A stretch of 64,000 bases of DNA, from NCBI GenBank assembly GCA_963797765.1, contig CAWCQU010000003.1, positions 620,001 through 684,000 of the forward strand. The letters are read 5' to 3'. This DNA comes from JBGPTK01 sp963797765 (GTDB taxonomy: Bacteria; Acidobacteriota; Terriglobia; Acidiferrales; UBA7541). Positions 25,512-35,362 of the stretch are shown piece by piece. Numbering within the stretch: position 1 is the stretch's first letter; the number at the start of each line of letters is the position of its first letter. The position numbers and the translations under genes are program-made. The notes beneath the pieces were generated by a model. The model was given only the letters and a program-made list of their open reading frames with translations. It was not told the DNA's origin and made no database searches.

Positions 25512-27200
25512 ATGAAGCTCGGCCGAGGTTTTCAGCTTTTCATTGTTCTCACACTGATGGGTGTCCTTTCTTCATTTGCAATCGCGCAGGATCGCTCGCA
25601 AGCCCGTTCCGTGGTGATGACTCGATACGGCATCGTCGCCACGGAAAGTCCGTTGGCGTCTCAGGCTGGCGCTCGAGTGTTGGAACAAGGCGGCAACGCA
25701 GTGGATGCCGCTGTCGCCGCCAATGCAGTGATGGGCGTCGTCGAACCGATGATGAACGGGATCGGCGGAGATCTTTTCGCCATCGTATATGACGCAAAAT
25801 CCGGAAAACTCTACGGTCTGAACGCGAGTGGCTGGGCGCCCGCCGGCCTTACGATCGATTTCCTCAAAAGCAAAGCCATCACCTCCATGCCGCAACGCGG
25901 CATCAACTCCGTTACGGTTCCTGGCGCTGTGGATGGCTGGTCCAAACTGCTGGAGCGATTCGGCCACAAGAAATTGGCGGTTGATCTCGCCCCCGCAATC
26001 CATTACGCCCAAGAAGGATTTCCGGTTCCAGAAATGGCGGCGGCATACTGGGTTGCGAGCCAACAGTTTGTGACCGCGGACGCAAACGCCGCAAAGACTT
26101 TCTTGCCCGGCGGAAGGCCTCTCCAAGCCGGAGAAGTTTTCCGAAATCCCGATATTGCCCGTTCTCTCCAAGCGATCGCGTCAGTCGGCCGCGATGCCTT
26201 CTACAAAGGTGATATCGCGGAGCGGATTGTGGCCTATTCCCAGCGCGTCGGCGGCACAATGTCCGCTGCGGATCTGGCCGAATATTCCAGCGAGTGGGTT
26301 GAGCCGGTTTCCACCACATATCACGGTTGGACCGTCTACGAGCTGCCGCCAAACGGGCAGGGCATCGCCGCGCTGGAGATGCTCAACATCATGGAGCAAT
26401 TTCCGCTTGCGAAGTTCGGCCATAATTCCCCGGACGCGCTCCACGCAATGATCGAAGCAAAAAAACTGGCTTATGCGGATCTGCTCCGATACATGGCTGA
26501 TCCAAGGTTTGCGCGCGTTCCCGTCGCCGGTTTGATTTCCAAGGATTATGCACGGCAGCGCGCGCAATTGATTGACCTGGCCAAGGCGAATTGTGATGTT
26601 CCTGCTGGCAAGCCTCCGACCGGTAGTGAAACTACTTATCTCACTGCTGTGGATCGCGACGGCAACATGATCTCGCTGATTCAGAGCAACTACGATCATT
26701 TCGGTTCTGGGCTCGTTGCCGATGGTACCGGTTTTGCTCTCCAGAACCGCGGAGGATTGTTCAGCGTCGATCCCTCCTCTCCAAACGCTCTAGCGGGACG
26801 CAAGCGCCCGCTGCACACGATCATTCCTGCATTCATGACCAAGGACGACGTAAAAATCGCCTTCGGGATCATGGGCGGTTTCAACCAGTCGCAAGCACAC
26901 GCGCAATTTGTTTCCAACGTGGTGGATTTTGGCTTGAACATTCAGGCGGCACTCGAATCTCCCCGTTTCACCAAAGCCACATTCGGCGGTTGCGATGTTC
27001 AAGTGGAAGCACGCATTCCGGAGGCAGTACGCTCTGCGTTGGAGGCGCGAGGCCATCTGATCACTGTTCGTGGCGATTTTTCTTCGAACATGGGCGGTGG
27101 CCAGGCCGTAATGCGGAATTTTTCAACCGGCGTAAACTTCGGCGGTTCCGATCCTCGCAAAGACGGCGCAGCCATTCCTGAATCTCCTGCTCCTCACTGA
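25512..27200 (+). CDS. ggt: Gamma-glutamyltransferase
   Basis: Periplasmic N-terminal nucleophile hydrolase that cleaves gamma-glutamyl bonds such as in glutathione. 562 residues: signal peptide at 1-25 (SSFAIAQ), large subunit with GARVLEQGGNAVDAAVAANAV and the PMMNGIGGDLF motif near residue 75. The autocatalytic Thr lies in GSETTYLTAVDRDGNMIS, splitting the chain into large and small subunits, and MGGFNQSQAHAQ and NMGGGQAV follow. The frame is open 137 codons further upstream across the DinB gene, but that part is a shadow; ATG 25512 begins the signal peptide. The glycine-rich 'lid-loop' and oxyanion residues look preserved, so I expect an active enzyme. Confidence 0.93.
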   Translation: MKLGRGFQLFIVLTLMGVLSSFAIAQDRSQARSVVMTRYGIVATESPLASQAGARVLEQGGNAVDAAVAANAVMGVVEPMMNGIGGDLFAIVYDAKSGKLYGLNASGWAPAGLTIDFLKSKAITSMPQRGINSVTVPGAVDGWSKLLERFGHKKLAVDLAPAIHYAQEGFPVPEMAAAYWVASQQFVTADANAAKTFLPGGRPLQAGEVFRNPDIARSLQAIASVGRDAFYKGDIAERIVAYSQRVGGTMSAADLAEYSSEWVEPVSTTYHGWTVYELPPNGQGIAALEMLNIMEQFPLAKFGHNSPDALHAMIEAKKLAYADLLRYMADPRFARVPVAGLISKDYARQRAQLIDLAKANCDVPAGKPPTGSETTYLTAVDRDGNMISLIQSNYDHFGSGLVADGTGFALQNRGGLFSVDPSSPNALAGRKRPLHTIIPAFMTKDDVKIAFGIMGGFNQSQAHAQFVSNVVDFGLNIQAALESPRFTKATFGGCDVQVEARIPEAVRSALEARGHLITVRGDFSSNMGGGQAVMRNFSTGVNFGGSDPRKDGAAIPESPAPH

Positions 27201-27463
27201 TTCACTTTATTTTCAAACATTTGTCGGTTTTAGCTGCGACGCATGCCCTTGTGTGTCTATAGTTTGCAACGGCCCGTGTCCTAACAGTTCCCAAATGGTA
27301 CGAACGTACTCTTGTTGCTTGGTACCCCGCCGTCTATATAACAAGATGGGGTTGTAGCAGACCTAGCTTCCTGTTCCGGCTCATGAAGTTCATGTATTAG
27401 AAATTCTGGTGCAATAAACAGCATCTTTGCGTTTACCGCTGGCGGACCGAAAGGCACTCATCG

Positions 27464-30400
27464 ATGTCGAGCAAGGTTTCATCGATAGTTTCAAAACGGA
27501 AGCCTCCCCGATCCTCCGCCCGCACCGGTAAGAAACTCGAACCGGTAGTCAGCGACGGATATCGCTTGCTTCTCGAGGGGAATCAGGTTGGCGCATTCAG
27601 GACCACACTCGACGGCCGGGTCCTGGATTGCAACGAAGTCTGCCTGAAGTTCTTTGGCTACGAATCTCGAGAGAAAGTCCTCAAGCACCGAGCCGCCGAT
27701 TTCTATGCCAATCCTGGCGAGCGCGGATCCCTGATCGATCGTTTGCTCAAAGAAGGTTCCCTCACCAACGTGGAGTTGTCTGTTCGCCGCAAGGATGGTA
27801 GCCGCGCGTCCATGCTCTGCAACCTCACGCTGACGGTTGATCCAATCAACGGCCATAATGTGATTGAAGGAGCCTTGATCGACATTTCCGAATGGAGCCG
27901 CAAAGCGGATTCGCACCAGGAACTCGAATCCAGCTTCCGTCAACTTTTTTCCAGCAATCCCTACCCCGTTTACGTTTACGATCCGGTGAGCCTCCGCTTC
28001 CTCGAGGTGAACCCTGCCGCGATTGCGAAATACGGTTACTCGCGGGAAGAATTCCTCTCCATGCGCCTCCCCGATATTCGTCCCTCCCAGGACAAATCCG
28101 GGCTGTTGAAAGCAGTGGCCGAAATCCGCAGCGGTGCGCGGCATGTTGGGCATTGGACCCATCGGCGGAAAGACGGAAAATTTTTGGAGGTGATCGTCAC
28201 TTCGCATTTGCTGGAGATTGGCGGCCGCCAGGCGGGCCTTGCTTTCGTCGAGGACGTAACCGAACGCAAAAGCGCGGAAAGAGAAATGGAAGAACGCGCT
28301 GCATATTTTCACGCCCTGGTGGAAAGCAATCCGCTCGCCATCGTCGTCCTCGACTCCAACTACCGGGTGCGGCTTTGCAATCCTGCGTTCGAGGAGCTCT
28401 TTCAATATAGCCAGCAGGAAATCCTCGGCGCGAACATCGATTCTCTGGTGGCACCCAAGAATCTCGAGGTCGAGGCTTCTCAGCTTTCGAAAGGTGCCCT
28501 TGGCGGCCACGAAGTCCGCACCACCACCCGCCGACGCCGAAAAGACGGAACCCTGGTTGACGTGGCCGTCTTGGGCGTGCCTCTGCTGGTGGACGGCAAG
28601 ATGCTCGGTGGCTTCGGAATTTACGAAGATATCACCGAGCGAGTAAGGGTGGAAAGTGCCCGCCACGAAGCCGAAGAGCGTTTGCGCAGCATCTTTGAAA
28701 ATTCAATCGAAGGAATGTTTCAAACCACGCCGGATGGCCACTTCATCAGCCTGAACCCGGCGCTAGCCCGAATGTATGGTTATTCTTCTCCGGCAGAACT
28801 CGCTGCCAGCCTCAGCGATATCGCTCGCCAAGTCTACGTCGATCCGCAGCGCCGGGAAGAATTCAAGCGCTTGATCGAGGAGCGAGGAGCAGTTGAAAAA
28901 TTTGAATACCAGGTTTTTCGCAAGGATGGCGGCACGATCTGGTTATCCGAAAATGCCCGGGCGGTTCGCGACCAGGCTGGCAAGATTCTTTATTACGAGG
29001 GCACCGCCGAAGATGTCACCGAACGCAAGCGAGCCGAAGCGGAACGCCAGGTAACTTTCGAAATTATCCACGGTGTCAGCGTCACGGACAATCTCGACGA
29101 CCTCCTTCGCTTGATTCATCAATCGCTGCAAAAAGTTCTCCACGCCTCGAACTGTTTCGTCGCCCTCCACGATCCCAAGACCGAAATGTTCGAATTTCCT
29201 TTTTTCGTCGACGAATTCGATTCTGCCCCTGCCCCCCAGAAGGTAGGAAGAAGCTGCACCGCCTACGTTTTTCGCACCGGGCGCGCGATGCTGATACCGC
29301 AGTCCCAATTCGACCGGCTGGTGGCGAAGGGCGAAGTCGAGTTGGTAGGAACCCCCTCGCCCGCCTGGATCGGTGTGCCCCTGCGCACTCCGGCGGCTAC
29401 GATCGGCGTCCTCGTCTTGCAGAATTACGAAAACGAACGCATTTACACCACGCGCGATTTGGAATTTCTAGAATCCGTCGGTGGACAAATCGCCATAGCC
29501 ATCGAACGAAAACGTGCTGAGACTGCTTTGCGCGCAAGTGAAGCGCGGCTCCGAGTGCTCGTCGAACAATTGCCCGCCGTTCTTTGGACCACGGACTCAG
29601 ATTTGAAATTCACCTCTTCATTGGGAGCTGGTCTATCTCGATTGGGATTGAAGCCCAATCAGGTAGTTGGACAATCACTCTCGGAATATTTCCAAACGAG
29701 CGATCCGGATTTTCTGCCGATCGCTGCGCATCGGCAGGCAATTGCGGGCGAAGCAGTTACATTCCACATCGAATGGGCCGGCGGTTCATACGCCTGCCAT
29801 GTCGAACCGTTGCGGGGCGCGGATGGCCGCACTCACGGCGCGATCTGCATGGCGCTGGATGTCACCGAACGCAAACAACTCGAAGCCCAATTGCGCCAAG
29901 CTCAGAAAATGGAGGCCGTTGGGCGCCTCGCGGGCGGCATCGCTCATGATTTCAACAACCTGCTCATGGTGATCCAGGGATACACCGAATTGCTGCTCGA
30001 GCGGCTGATTCCCAACGACCCCCTGCGACGCAATGCCGAGCAGATTCACGATGCCAGCGATCGCGCCGCCGGGCTTACTCGCCAATTGCTCGCCTTCAGC
30101 CGCAATCAATTACTGGCGCCGAAGGTCTTGGATCTTCAGCTTGTCGTCACCGACATGGAGAAAATGCTGCGTCGCTTGATTGGCGAAGACATCGATCTAG
30201 TCACCATTGCGCAGCCGGATCTGTGGTCCGTTAAAGCCGATCGCAGCCAACTCGAGCAAGTGATTTTGAATCTTGCAGTGAATGCCCGTGACGCAATGCC
30301 ACGCGGAGGCAAGCTCACGATTGAAACTTCCAACGTCGATCTCGACAACTCCTATGCGCGCCAGCACCCTATTGTTACTTCCGGACCATACGTCATGCTC

Positions 30401-31093
30401 GCCGTCACGGACACGGGCGTGGGCATGGATGCGGAAACGCAAGCACATGTTTTCGAGCCCTTCTTCACTACCAAGGAAAAAGGGAAGGGAACGGGGCTCG
30501 GATTGGCAACGGTCTACGGAGTGGTGAAGCAAAGCGGCGGATATGTGTGGGTCTACAGCGAGGAACAGCACGGCACCACTTTCAAGATTTACCTGCCGCG
30601 CGCGGATGCTGCGGCAACCGCCGAAAAACGCAATGAAGCGAACCAGCGTCCGCTTCGCGGATCAGAGACCATCCTTCTGGTCGAAGATGAGCGCGGAGTT
30701 CGCGAACTGGCCCGCGAACATCTCGAATTGAACGGCTATACCGTTTTACAGGCGGGCAATGGCCAACAGGCTCTCGATCTTGCGTCCAAGCACTCTGGAA
30801 AAATTCATTTGTTGCTTACCGATGTAGTTATGCCGGGTATGAGCGGCCGTCAATTGGCCGAGCAAATTCAAAGCGTTCGGCCTGGAATCCGAATTCTTTA
30901 TATGTCCGGCTACACCGACCAAGCCATCGTCCATCACGGCATTCTCGCAGCGGATACAATGCTCTTGCAGAAGCCCTTCACGCTGCACGCCTTGGCTGCC
31001 AAGCTTCGTGAAGCTCTCGAACGCCCGGCTGCCCCGTCAGCGAATCCGCAGCAGACGTCGAAGCCGATTCTTGGCTCGGGCCGCACTCTCTAG
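27464..31093 (+). CDS. Hybrid sensor histidine kinase with five PAS domains, GAF and receiver
   Basis: 1209 residues, no membrane segment, so a cytoplasmic sensor. Order: PAS (about 30-145), PAS (152-270), PAS (275-395), PAS (402-525), GAF (530-685), PAS (690-805), HisKA with the phospho-accepting His828 in GGIAHDFNNLL, HATPase with N-box NLAVNARDAM (936-945), DTGVGM (983-988) and GTGLGL (1009-1014), and a C-terminal receiver with acidic EDE 1074-1076, Asp1120 and Lys1170. The HDFNN form of the H-box is typical of kinases that signal through their own receiver. Each PAS ends in a DxTERK-type linker. No separate output regulator adjoins it; ligand unknown. Confidence 0.94.
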   Translation: MSSKVSSIVSKRKPPRSSARTGKKLEPVVSDGYRLLLEGNQVGAFRTTLDGRVLDCNEVCLKFFGYESREKVLKHRAADFYANPGERGSLIDRLLKEGSLTNVELSVRRKDGSRASMLCNLTLTVDPINGHNVIEGALIDISEWSRKADSHQELESSFRQLFSSNPYPVYVYDPVSLRFLEVNPAAIAKYGYSREEFLSMRLPDIRPSQDKSGLLKAVAEIRSGARHVGHWTHRRKDGKFLEVIVTSHLLEIGGRQAGLAFVEDVTERKSAEREMEERAAYFHALVESNPLAIVVLDSNYRVRLCNPAFEELFQYSQQEILGANIDSLVAPKNLEVEASQLSKGALGGHEVRTTTRRRRKDGTLVDVAVLGVPLLVDGKMLGGFGIYEDITERVRVESARHEAEERLRSIFENSIEGMFQTTPDGHFISLNPALARMYGYSSPAELAASLSDIARQVYVDPQRREEFKRLIEERGAVEKFEYQVFRKDGGTIWLSENARAVRDQAGKILYYEGTAEDVTERKRAEAERQVTFEIIHGVSVTDNLDDLLRLIHQSLQKVLHASNCFVALHDPKTEMFEFPFFVDEFDSAPAPQKVGRSCTAYVFRTGRAMLIPQSQFDRLVAKGEVELVGTPSPAWIGVPLRTPAATIGVLVLQNYENERIYTTRDLEFLESVGGQIAIAIERKRAETALRASEARLRVLVEQLPAVLWTTDSDLKFTSSLGAGLSRLGLKPNQVVGQSLSEYFQTSDPDFLPIAAHRQAIAGEAVTFHIEWAGGSYACHVEPLRGADGRTHGAICMALDVTERKQLEAQLRQAQKMEAVGRLAGGIAHDFNNLLMVIQGYTELLLERLIPNDPLRRNAEQIHDASDRAAGLTRQLLAFSRNQLLAPKVLDLQLVVTDMEKMLRRLIGEDIDLVTIAQPDLWSVKADRSQLEQVILNLAVNARDAMPRGGKLTIETSNVDLDNSYARQHPIVTSGPYVMLAVTDTGVGMDAETQAHVFEPFFTTKEKGKGTGLGLATVYGVVKQSGGYVWVYSEEQHGTTFKIYLPRADAAATAEKRNEANQRPLRGSETILLVEDERGVRELAREHLELNGYTVLQAGNGQQALDLASKHSGKIHLLLTDVVMPGMSGRQLAEQIQSVRPGIRILYMSGYTDQAIVHHGILAADTMLLQKPFTLHALAAKLREALERPAAPSANPQQTSKPILGSGRTL

Positions 31094-31292
31094 TTGAGCG
31101 CCCGAAGATTGCGGACGCTTTAGGCAATTCACTCTGCGTCTTTTGAAAATAGTCCCTCAGGCCATTGCCCCTAACCCGTACTTGAGGCCAGTAGCTCTTG
31201 CACAACAAAATCCAGCATACTTTGCTCTGCTCTTTCACCTGTGTATGTCACTCCTGAACTCCGACCTTAGGTAATTGGCGTGGGAAACGACG

Positions 31293-33089
31293 ATGCGAAA
31301 AGCCTATATCCTGGTCTTGACCGTTTGCACTATGTTCCAAGCTGGCTGCGGAGCAGCTGCGACCACTTCTTCCAACAGCACTCCTCCGCCGGCTGGCGTC
31401 AGCGTTTCCATCTCCCCAACGATTGCAAGTGTGCGTGCCGGAGACGCGCAGCAATTCACCGTCATCGTAACCGGCAATTCCAACAAGACTGTGAACTGGT
31501 CTGTGAACGGTGTCGCGGGAGGCAGCGCAGCGCTTGGCACAATCAATACTTCCGGCCTCTACTCTTCGCCGGCTCTTCTTCCAAGTCCGGCCACTGTCAC
31601 TGTCTCCGCAGTCAGCGCGGCTGTCTCCACCGCCACAAGTTCAGGCACAGTCACTCTGCTAAACCCCATTCCAGTGCTCAGTTCGGTTAATCCCTCTTCC
31701 TTTGCAACGGGTGCTTTCAATCTCACCATTACCGGAAGCAAATTCACAAACGGCGCCAAAGCAATGTTTGCAGGCACGGCTCTTAGTACAACATTTGTAT
31801 CCGCGGCTCAGCTCACGGCCTCAGGAACCGCAAGCTCCGCAGGGACCTTTGCTGTAACGGTCAGCAATCCCGATCCGGGTACCAGCGCTTCCGGCGCTGT
31901 CAACGTGACCGTAGGCTCGGCTGGCGGCAATCCACCACCACCGCCAGTCGCATGTGGCGCCATCAGCTTGGGTCAAGGTGCTAGTCTGAATGGATTTCTT
32001 CCGTTTCCCGCGGATAATGCTTGGAACCAGGATATTTCCGCTGCCGCAACCGATCCCAACTCAGCCGCCATTCTCAATTTCATCGGCACAAACGTCGCTG
32101 TTCATCCGGATTTCGGCGCCGGCCAATTCTCCGGACAAAGTATCGGAATCCCATACGTTGTCGTCGGAGCGCAGCAGCCCCAAGTCGACGTCAATTTCAC
32201 TGCGTTTGGCGACGAAAGCGATCCCGGCCCGATGCCCGTTCCCTCCGACGCGCCAATCGAAGGCTTTCCGAATCCGGGGAACGGCGATCGTCACGTGCTC
32301 GTTCTCGACAACAGCAATTGCTGGCTCTACGAACTTTACAGTTCCTTCCCTGCGGCGGGAGGAAGCTGGAATGCTGCTTCCGCGGCAGTGTGGGATTTGC
32401 TCGGCGATGAAAATCGTCCGTTCACGTGGACGTCCGCGGACGCTGCCGGACTGCCCATTTTCCCAGGCCTGGCGCGCTACGATGAAGCCGCGAGCGGACA
32501 GATCAAGCACGCTTTGCGCTTCACATTGCAATCCAGCCGAGCCGCTTTTGTTCCGCCCGCGTCGCATTGGGCTTCGAACACATCGAATGCTTCGGCCCCG
32601 CCCATGGGCATGCGTCTACGCCTGAAGTCGAGTTTCAACATCTCCTCGTATTCCGCGATCAATCAAACGATCCTGAAAGCCTTGAAACAATACGGCTTGA
32701 TCATGGCCGATAATGGCTCATCCATGTACATCAGCGGCGCTCCCGACGATCGCTGGGACAATAATGATCTGCACTTGCTTGGCAATCTTCACGCATCGGA
32801 CTTCGAAGTAATTTTGATGAACCCCATATACACCGCGTCCAATGTTCCGCAGGGCTCTGCTCCCTCGATCACAACGTTCACAGCGAATCCATCATCCACA
32901 ACTGCCGGATCATCGGTCACGCTAAGCTGGAATTCGAGTGGAGCATCCTATTCCATCATCACTCCCCAGATTGGCGCGGTCCGCGGCGCCAGCGTCACCG
33001 TTGCTCCTAGCCAGACAACAACTTACACCCTCGCAGCCACGAATCAGTTCGGTCGCACCACCGCCAGCGTCACCGTCACCGTCCATTAA
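31293..33089 (+). CDS. Lipoprotein with Ig-like and IPT/TIG domains
   Basis: 598 residues starting with a lipoprotein signal peptide whose lipobox is QAGC (Cys near residue 18). Then a Ser/Thr-rich linker, an Ig-like (Big-2 type) domain with SPTIASVRAGDAQQFTVIV and a VNWSVNGVAGG strand (about 35-125), and an IPT/TIG domain with NPSSFATGAFNLTITGSKF (about 130-205). After a Pro linker comes a conserved central region of about 300 residues with no assigned function, containing FPADNAWNQDIS and DDRWDNNDLHLLGNLHASDFEV, then a final Ig-like domain with SWNSSGAS and TYTLAATN. Probably a surface or outer-membrane protein. ATG 31293 was preferred over a TTG six codons upstream. Confidence 0.85.
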   Translation: MRKAYILVLTVCTMFQAGCGAAATTSSNSTPPPAGVSVSISPTIASVRAGDAQQFTVIVTGNSNKTVNWSVNGVAGGSAALGTINTSGLYSSPALLPSPATVTVSAVSAAVSTATSSGTVTLLNPIPVLSSVNPSSFATGAFNLTITGSKFTNGAKAMFAGTALSTTFVSAAQLTASGTASSAGTFAVTVSNPDPGTSASGAVNVTVGSAGGNPPPPPVACGAISLGQGASLNGFLPFPADNAWNQDISAAATDPNSAAILNFIGTNVAVHPDFGAGQFSGQSIGIPYVVVGAQQPQVDVNFTAFGDESDPGPMPVPSDAPIEGFPNPGNGDRHVLVLDNSNCWLYELYSSFPAAGGSWNAASAAVWDLLGDENRPFTWTSADAAGLPIFPGLARYDEAASGQIKHALRFTLQSSRAAFVPPASHWASNTSNASAPPMGMRLRLKSSFNISSYSAINQTILKALKQYGLIMADNGSSMYISGAPDDRWDNNDLHLLGNLHASDFEVILMNPIYTASNVPQGSAPSITTFTANPSSTTAGSSVTLSWNSSGASYSIITPQIGAVRGASVTVAPSQTTTYTLAATNQFGRTTASVTVTVH

Positions 33090-33290
33090 ATTTCAACGGT
33101 ATCGATTGATTGCCGGTTTCGAATGACGATTGCTCAGGCCGCTCGCGGCCGAATCACTCTTGCAATCGCTAATCCAGCGATAAGCATGTCAGAGCAGTGT
33201 CAATCAGCCCCAGGGCTGTCTCCATGACTGCGTGACGAATCAAACTAGCAACTTGGATGTCGCCCCGTGCGTAGTAAGATTGAGGGCTCA

Positions 33291-33998
33291 ATGACCACGT
33301 CGAGCAATGGCTTAGCGATCCAAGTCGATCAAATTTCCAGGCACTATCAAATGGGCGATGCGCTCGTTCGAGCCTTGGACGATGTTTCGCTCAATATCCG
33401 CCCCGCGGAATTTGTCGCCCTGCTCGGCAGCTCCGGCTCAGGCAAATCCACATTGCTGAACCTGATCGCCGGCCTGGACCGCCCCACCACTGGCGCCATT
33501 CTTGCTCATGGCCGCAATCTCGCCGAAATGGATTCCCAGGAATTGGCCCAGCATCGCAGCAAAACAATCGGGATCGTGTTTCAAGCTTTCAATTTGCTCC
33601 CTCGAATGACGCTCGAAGAAAATGTGGAGCTGCCCTTGCGCCTTGCGGAAGTGGACCGTGGTGAACGTTCGGCGCGAGTGCAGGAGGCAATTCAGCGGGT
33701 GCGTTTGGGCGCGCGCCTCACCCATCGCCCCAGCGAACTTTCTGGCGGAGAGCAGCAGCGAGCGGCGCTCGCCCGCGCCCTGGTGAATCGTCCTAGGATT
33801 CTTCTCGCCGATGAGCCCACCGGAAATCTCGATAGCGGAACCGGAGAACAAATCATGCTTCTGTTGCGAGAGATCAATGAGTCGCTGGGAATGACCATCG
33901 TGATGGTCACTCACGAACGCCCCTTGGCCGAGCGGTTCGCGCGGCGCACGATTGTGCTGGCTGACGGCAAACTTGTCAGCGACGGAGAGCAGCCATGA
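33291..33998 (+). CDS. ABC transporter ATP-binding protein, MacB/LolD type
   Basis: 235-residue ATPase subunit: Walker A GSSGSGKST, Q-loop VFQAFNLLPRMT, signature LSGGEQQRAAL, Walker B ILLADEPTG with the MacB/LolD-typical NLDS after it, and the H-loop MVTHE. It energises the permease whose gene overlaps its stop by four bases (ATGA), so the two are translationally coupled. The frame is open eight codons upstream to a GTG at 33267; I chose ATG 33291, preceded by GAGGG. The transported or actuated substrate is unknown; an exported esterase gene is third in the same operon. Confidence 0.93.
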   Translation: MTTSSNGLAIQVDQISRHYQMGDALVRALDDVSLNIRPAEFVALLGSSGSGKSTLLNLIAGLDRPTTGAILAHGRNLAEMDSQELAQHRSKTIGIVFQAFNLLPRMTLEENVELPLRLAEVDRGERSARVQEAIQRVRLGARLTHRPSELSGGEQQRAALARALVNRPRILLADEPTGNLDSGTGEQIMLLLREINESLGMTIVMVTHERPLAERFARRTIVLADGKLVSDGEQP

Positions 33999-35362
33999 AG
34001 GTCCGCGACCTTACCGAACTGGCAGTCCGGAACCTGCGCGAAGCGATTCTCCGAAATTCCCTCACCACCCTGGGTGTCGCCGTCGGCGTGGCTTCCTTGG
34101 TTGCCATGCTCTCTTTGGGAGTCGGCCTGCAGGAACTTGCCAACAAGCGACTTTCTGGTTCGGGCCTGTTTGACGCTATCTTCATCACTCCGCGCTCCAA
34201 CATGCGCGGTTTCGGCGGGCCGCCGCGCACAAATACGACTCCGGCCGCCGCATCGCTGCCGCTCGATGAAGATGCGCGTCTAAAAATTGCTCAGATCCCC
34301 AATGTAATCGAGGTCTATCCGGAAATTCGCTTTCCAACCGAAATTCGTTTTGAAGGGAAACCCTTCATGACTATGGTTGCTGGCGTTCCGGATTCCTCGC
34401 GTACCGGCGGTTCCTTCGAAGGAATGAAAGGGAATTTCTTTTCCGGTCCGCAGGCGGACGAGGCTATCTTGCAAATTGAATTCGCCAAGGAACTATCCGA
34501 AAAGCCGGAGACATTAATCGGTAAAGAGCTCGTTTTGCGCTATGCCGAACGGCAAGCCCTTCCGTCCGATACCGCACCCAAACATCCTCTGAAATCCAAA
34601 GGTGGCGGCGATTCTCCGGAGAGCGGATTTTCGATCGTGCCGCACGAGAAAAAGTTGAAGGTCGTGGGAATCGTGGAGACGGAACCCGCCGCTGGCTTTG
34701 GCGGTTTCGGCCGGGGGAGATTGTTGATCCCGAACGAAGTGGCCCAAACCCTCAGAATTGCCCAAGCTAACGACCTGCGCGATGTGTTGCGCGGCACAAA
34801 TTCAAAGCCGACTTTTACGAGCTTGACCGTGCGTGTCAAGAGTCCGAGACAAGTGCAAGCGGTAGAAGACTCCATCAAAAAAATGGGTTTCACGGCGTTT
34901 TCTCTCCTTGATGCCACCCGCAATCTTCGCTTGATTTTTACAGTCTTCGATCTCTTCCTTGGAATTTTTGGCAGCTTGGCTCTGGCCGTGGCTTCACTCG
35001 GAATAATCAATACCCTGGTCATGGCCATCCTCGAACGCCGTCGCGAAATCGGAGTTTTGAAGGCTCTTGGCGCAGCCGATAGCGATATTCGAAAACTTTT
35101 CTTCGCGGAAGCCGGGGCCATGGGCTTGTTTGGCGGAATTTTAGGGGTTGCCATTGGCTGGTTTATCGGCCGCTTGATCACCTGGGGCACCAATTTTTAT
35201 CTGCGGCGTCAGGATCTCCCGGGAATTGACGTTACTTCGGTGCCGTGGTGGCTGATGGTAGGAGCGATCTCTTTCGCTGTCGTTGTGAGCCTGGCCGCCG
35301 GGCTATATCCTGCATCGCGCGCCGCGCGCCTCAATCCCGTTGAGGCTCTCCGATATGAGTAG
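33995..35362 (+). CDS. MacB/FtsX-type ABC transporter permease
   Basis: 455 residues: N-terminal helix TLGVAVGVASLVAMLSLGVG (about 27-46), a MacB_PCD-type periplasmic domain of about 280 residues with a Gly-rich stretch, then three C-terminal helices with the FtsX signature LERRREIGVLKALGAADSDI and the terminal YPASRAARLNPVEALRYE. It forms the membrane half of an exporter or mechanotransmission complex with the ATPase just upstream. The esterase ORF begins inside its last codons (ATG 35355), continuing the coupling. No HlyD-type adaptor or TolC gene is present, unlike classical MacAB-TolC systems. Confidence 0.92.
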   Translation: MKVRDLTELAVRNLREAILRNSLTTLGVAVGVASLVAMLSLGVGLQELANKRLSGSGLFDAIFITPRSNMRGFGGPPRTNTTPAAASLPLDEDARLKIAQIPNVIEVYPEIRFPTEIRFEGKPFMTMVAGVPDSSRTGGSFEGMKGNFFSGPQADEAILQIEFAKELSEKPETLIGKELVLRYAERQALPSDTAPKHPLKSKGGGDSPESGFSIVPHEKKLKVVGIVETEPAAGFGGFGRGRLLIPNEVAQTLRIAQANDLRDVLRGTNSKPTFTSLTVRVKSPRQVQAVEDSIKKMGFTAFSLLDATRNLRLIFTVFDLFLGIFGSLALAVASLGIINTLVMAILERRREIGVLKALGAADSDIRKLFFAEAGAMGLFGGILGVAIGWFIGRLITWGTNFYLRRQDLPGIDVTSVPWWLMVGAISFAVVVSLAAGLYPASRAARLNPVEALRYE